Translations under genes and position numbers: made by a program
In this document: piece after piece, positions 6,601 through 7,641 of the stretch
Layout of the letters: each line of letters begins with the position of its first letter
Numbering within the stretch: the first letter of the stretch is position 1
The notes under the pieces: model-generated
Seen by the model: the letters and a program-made list of their open reading frames with translations, nothing else
What the model was told of the DNA's origin: nothing
Databases searched by the model: none
Assembly (NCBI GenBank): GCA_950060715.1
Contig: CATLVA010000055.1
Location: 1 to 7,641 of the forward strand
Length of the DNA: 7,641 bases
Reading direction: 5' to 3'
Source of the DNA: an uncultured Oligoflexia bacterium
GTDB lineage: Bacteria > Bdellovibrionota > Bacteriovoracia > Bacteriovoracales > Bacteriovoracaceae

Positions 6601-7411
6601 TAAACTCAATATCGTAAACTTATTTACCATTTGCTATTTAGTATCATCTATTTTTTATCTTCCTTTTGCGACGTTTAGCTGGCAATTACTGGCCTTTGCG
6701 GTTTTTAATTTCTTCTGGTTTGGACTGGCCAGTTCAATGTACTATCACCGCTGTTTAACTCACAGATCGTTTAAACTTGCTTATCCTGTAGAAATTTTCT
6801 TTTTGATAGGGGGCTTAATAGGGTTGGGGGGTGACCCAATTAAGTGGGCCGCGATACATAGATTTCACCATCAAAAATCAGATCATGACGATGATACGCA
6901 CTCTCCTAAGCACGGCTTTTTCTGGTCTTATTATGGCTGGGTACTTCATCATGATTTGCCTTTAATAGAGGAGTTAAAGCATAAAAACTCTAAAGACTTG
7001 CTTGAGAAAAAGCATCTCTACCTTGCCCAAAGTATCGCTGCAGAATCCCTACCACACGCTATTTACGTTGGTGTTACGGCGCTATTTTTTGGTCTTGATA
7101 TGGCCATAATTGGCATTATTTTACCTTGTATTCTAAGTTATCACGCGCATTGGATGTTAATTGCATCTCTTTGTCATATTCCACGTTTTGGATATAGACG
7201 CTTTAATATGCCAGATAATAGTCGAAACCTTCCGTGGCTTAGTTTTTTAAGTTTTGGAGAGTCACTTCATAATAACCACCATAAATATCCAAATTATGTA
7301 AATTTAAAAAGTGCACCTATGGAATTTGATATCAGTGCTAGTTTTGTGAGTTTCCTTGAAAAATTAGGGTTAGCTACTCAGGTAAAAAGGACAAATTATG
7401 ACAAGAAATAA
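6587..7411 (+). CDS. Membrane fatty-acyl desaturase (acyl-CoA/acyl-lipid delta-9 type)
   Basis: This 274-residue integral-membrane di-iron desaturase would insert a double bond into a fatty acyl chain using O2 and an external electron donor. All three histidine boxes are present: HRCLTH (54-59), HRFHH (91-95, in 'GGDPIKWAAIHRFHHQKSDH') and HNNHH (228-232, in 'GESLHNNHH'). This is the acyl-CoA/delta-9 (DesC/OLE1/SCD) arrangement. Additional conserved His positions include H100 and H197. Hydrophobic spans lie at about 10-28, 32-50, 68-82, 155-180 and 182-196. The usual 'VNS..H' metal-associated Asn before H197 appears to be Ala or Ser here (IASLCH). No fused cytochrome b5 or ferredoxin domain is present. 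The gene overlaps the exporter by 14 bases and the next gene by 14 bases, placing it firmly in the operon. It may therefore act on the pathway's lipid and not on general membrane lipids; regiospecificity cannot be told. Confidence 0.91.
   Translation: MFLNSKLNIVNLFTICYLVSSIFYLPFATFSWQLLAFAVFNFFWFGLASSMYYHRCLTHRSFKLAYPVEIFFLIGGLIGLGGDPIKWAAIHRFHHQKSDHDDDTHSPKHGFFWSYYGWVLHHDLPLIEELKHKNSKDLLEKKHLYLAQSIAAESLPHAIYVGVTALFFGLDMAIIGIILPCILSYHAHWMLIASLCHIPRFGYRRFNMPDNSRNLPWLSFLSFGESLHNNHHKYPNYVNLKSAPMEFDISASFVSFLEKLGLATQVKRTNYDKK
7387..7391 (+). promoter_or_regulatory. Ribosome binding site of the saccharopine-dehydrogenase-like gene
   Basis: AAGGA lies 6 bases before the ATG at 7398, inside the end of the desaturase gene. 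It supports the chosen start of the gene cut by the right edge. Confidence 0.55.
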
Positions 7412-7641
7412 AATTATTGTCCTTGGGGCCACAGGCTATACTGGTAAGATAATTTGCCAGCAATTAGAGAAGAAAAATATCAGATTCTCTGCTGGTGCCA
7501 GAAGCCTCGCAAAACTTGAAGAAATGAAATTTGAATCCATTGAGCAATCGATTGAATTTGATATTTTAAACGAAGATCATTTCGATAGAATTTCAGGCTT
7601 TAATATTGTCATCAATTGTATTGGACCATTTAATATCTATG
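7398..7641 (+). CDS. Saccharopine dehydrogenase / trans-acting enoyl reductase-like protein, N-terminus (partial)
   Basis: An open frame of 81 codons runs off the right edge. It begins MTRNKIIVLGATGYTGKII, a Rossmann-fold NAD(P)-binding loop of the GxxGxTG type (G10-A-T-G-Y-T-G16). It continues with 'FSAGARSLAKLEEM', a match to the 'AGR...KL' dinucleotide-phosphate region, and ends near 'VINCIGPFNIY', the family's typical '(C)xGPF..(Y/W)G' segment. This pattern is shared by saccharopine-dehydrogenase-like proteins and the trans-acting enoyl reductases known from mycobacterial phenolglycolipid and phthiocerol lipid synthesis (the Rv2953 type). Its place in an operon with KS, KR and ACP favours a lipid-related reductase, but only the cofactor domain is visible. 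True lysine-pathway saccharopine dehydrogenase is less likely in this context. The gene starts 14 bases inside the desaturase gene. Confidence 0.78.
   Translation, partial: MTRNKIIVLGATGYTGKIICQQLEKKNIRFSAGARSLAKLEEMKFESIEQSIEFDILNEDHFDRISGFNIVINCIGPFNIY

Larger units (their letters stand above)
865..7641 (+). other. Putative lipid/polyketide-type biosynthesis and export operon
   Basis: Seven consecutive genes on one strand have junctions of -20, +17, -1, -8, -14 and -14 bases (negative means overlap). They encode KS, KR, long ACP, beta-helix protein, RND/MMPL exporter, desaturase and an enoyl-reductase-like protein. No promoter or terminator is seen between them, so a single transcript with coupled translation is likely. 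The left end appears to have lost an upstream member at about 703, and the right end continues beyond the window. No dehydratase, acyl ligase, malonyl transferase or phosphopantetheinyl transferase is encoded in the visible part. Confidence 0.75.

Noticed and set aside
865..7641. Assignment to the aryl polyene, flexirubin or ladderane cluster types
   Set aside because: The hallmark genes I know for these (paired KS/chain-length factor, ammonia-lyase, radical SAM enzymes, phytoene-desaturase-like proteins) are not visible, and a membrane desaturase plus long ACP and LbH protein do not fit them.

Overview
The window is an AT-rich stretch of bacterial DNA with every supported gene on the + strand. 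It falls into two blocks. Positions 1 to about 703 hold the 3' end of gltB and the first ~148 codons of gltD, the two subunits of glutamate synthase. From about 703 to the right edge there is a very compact operon that looks like dedicated lipid or polyketide-type biosynthesis. The strong AGGAGG-like ribosome binding sites, low GC and RND/MMPL-type exporter fit a Gram-negative bacterium, perhaps a Bdellovibrionota or other delta-proteobacterial-like lineage. That placement is a low-confidence inference, because no rRNA or other marker gene is present.

The gltD reading frame matches the GltD family until the residues just before its first dinucleotide-binding motif (GxGPAG). There the similarity stops abruptly. 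The remaining ORF adds about 28 unrelated residues and ends at 790. No other frame restores GltD, so this is a junction and not a simple frameshift. Immediately after the junction a different frame (about 702-872) encodes what looks like the C-terminal end of another protein. Its stop codon overlaps the start of the next gene. The simplest reading is that a foreign or rearranged operon, already missing the front of its first gene, is joined to a cut gltD. An assembly chimera is the main alternative.

The operon then runs: ketoacyl-ACP synthase (865-2178), FabG-type ketoreductase (2159-2920), an unusually long acyl carrier protein (2938-3333), a left-handed beta-helix protein with an odd N-terminal domain (3333-4487), a 706-residue RND/MMPL-family exporter (4480-6600), a membrane fatty-acyl desaturase (6587-7411) and the start of a saccharopine-dehydrogenase/trans-acting enoyl-reductase-like protein (7398 to the edge). 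Neighbouring genes overlap by 1 to 20 bases, except for a 17-base gap before the ACP gene, so they are probably co-transcribed and translationally coupled.

Taken together, the genes suggest an acyl chain built on a dedicated ACP (condensation by KS, reduction by KR, possibly enoyl reduction by the last gene). It may then be transferred or modified by the beta-helix protein, desaturated, and moved across the inner membrane by the RND protein. No dehydratase, adenylating ligase or phosphopantetheinyl transferase is seen here; they may lie in the lost upstream part, beyond the right edge, or be shared with primary metabolism. I do not recognise the combination as a named pathway. No tRNA, rRNA, CRISPR array, insertion sequence or convincing terminator was seen, and no stretch over 300 bases lacks a gene.
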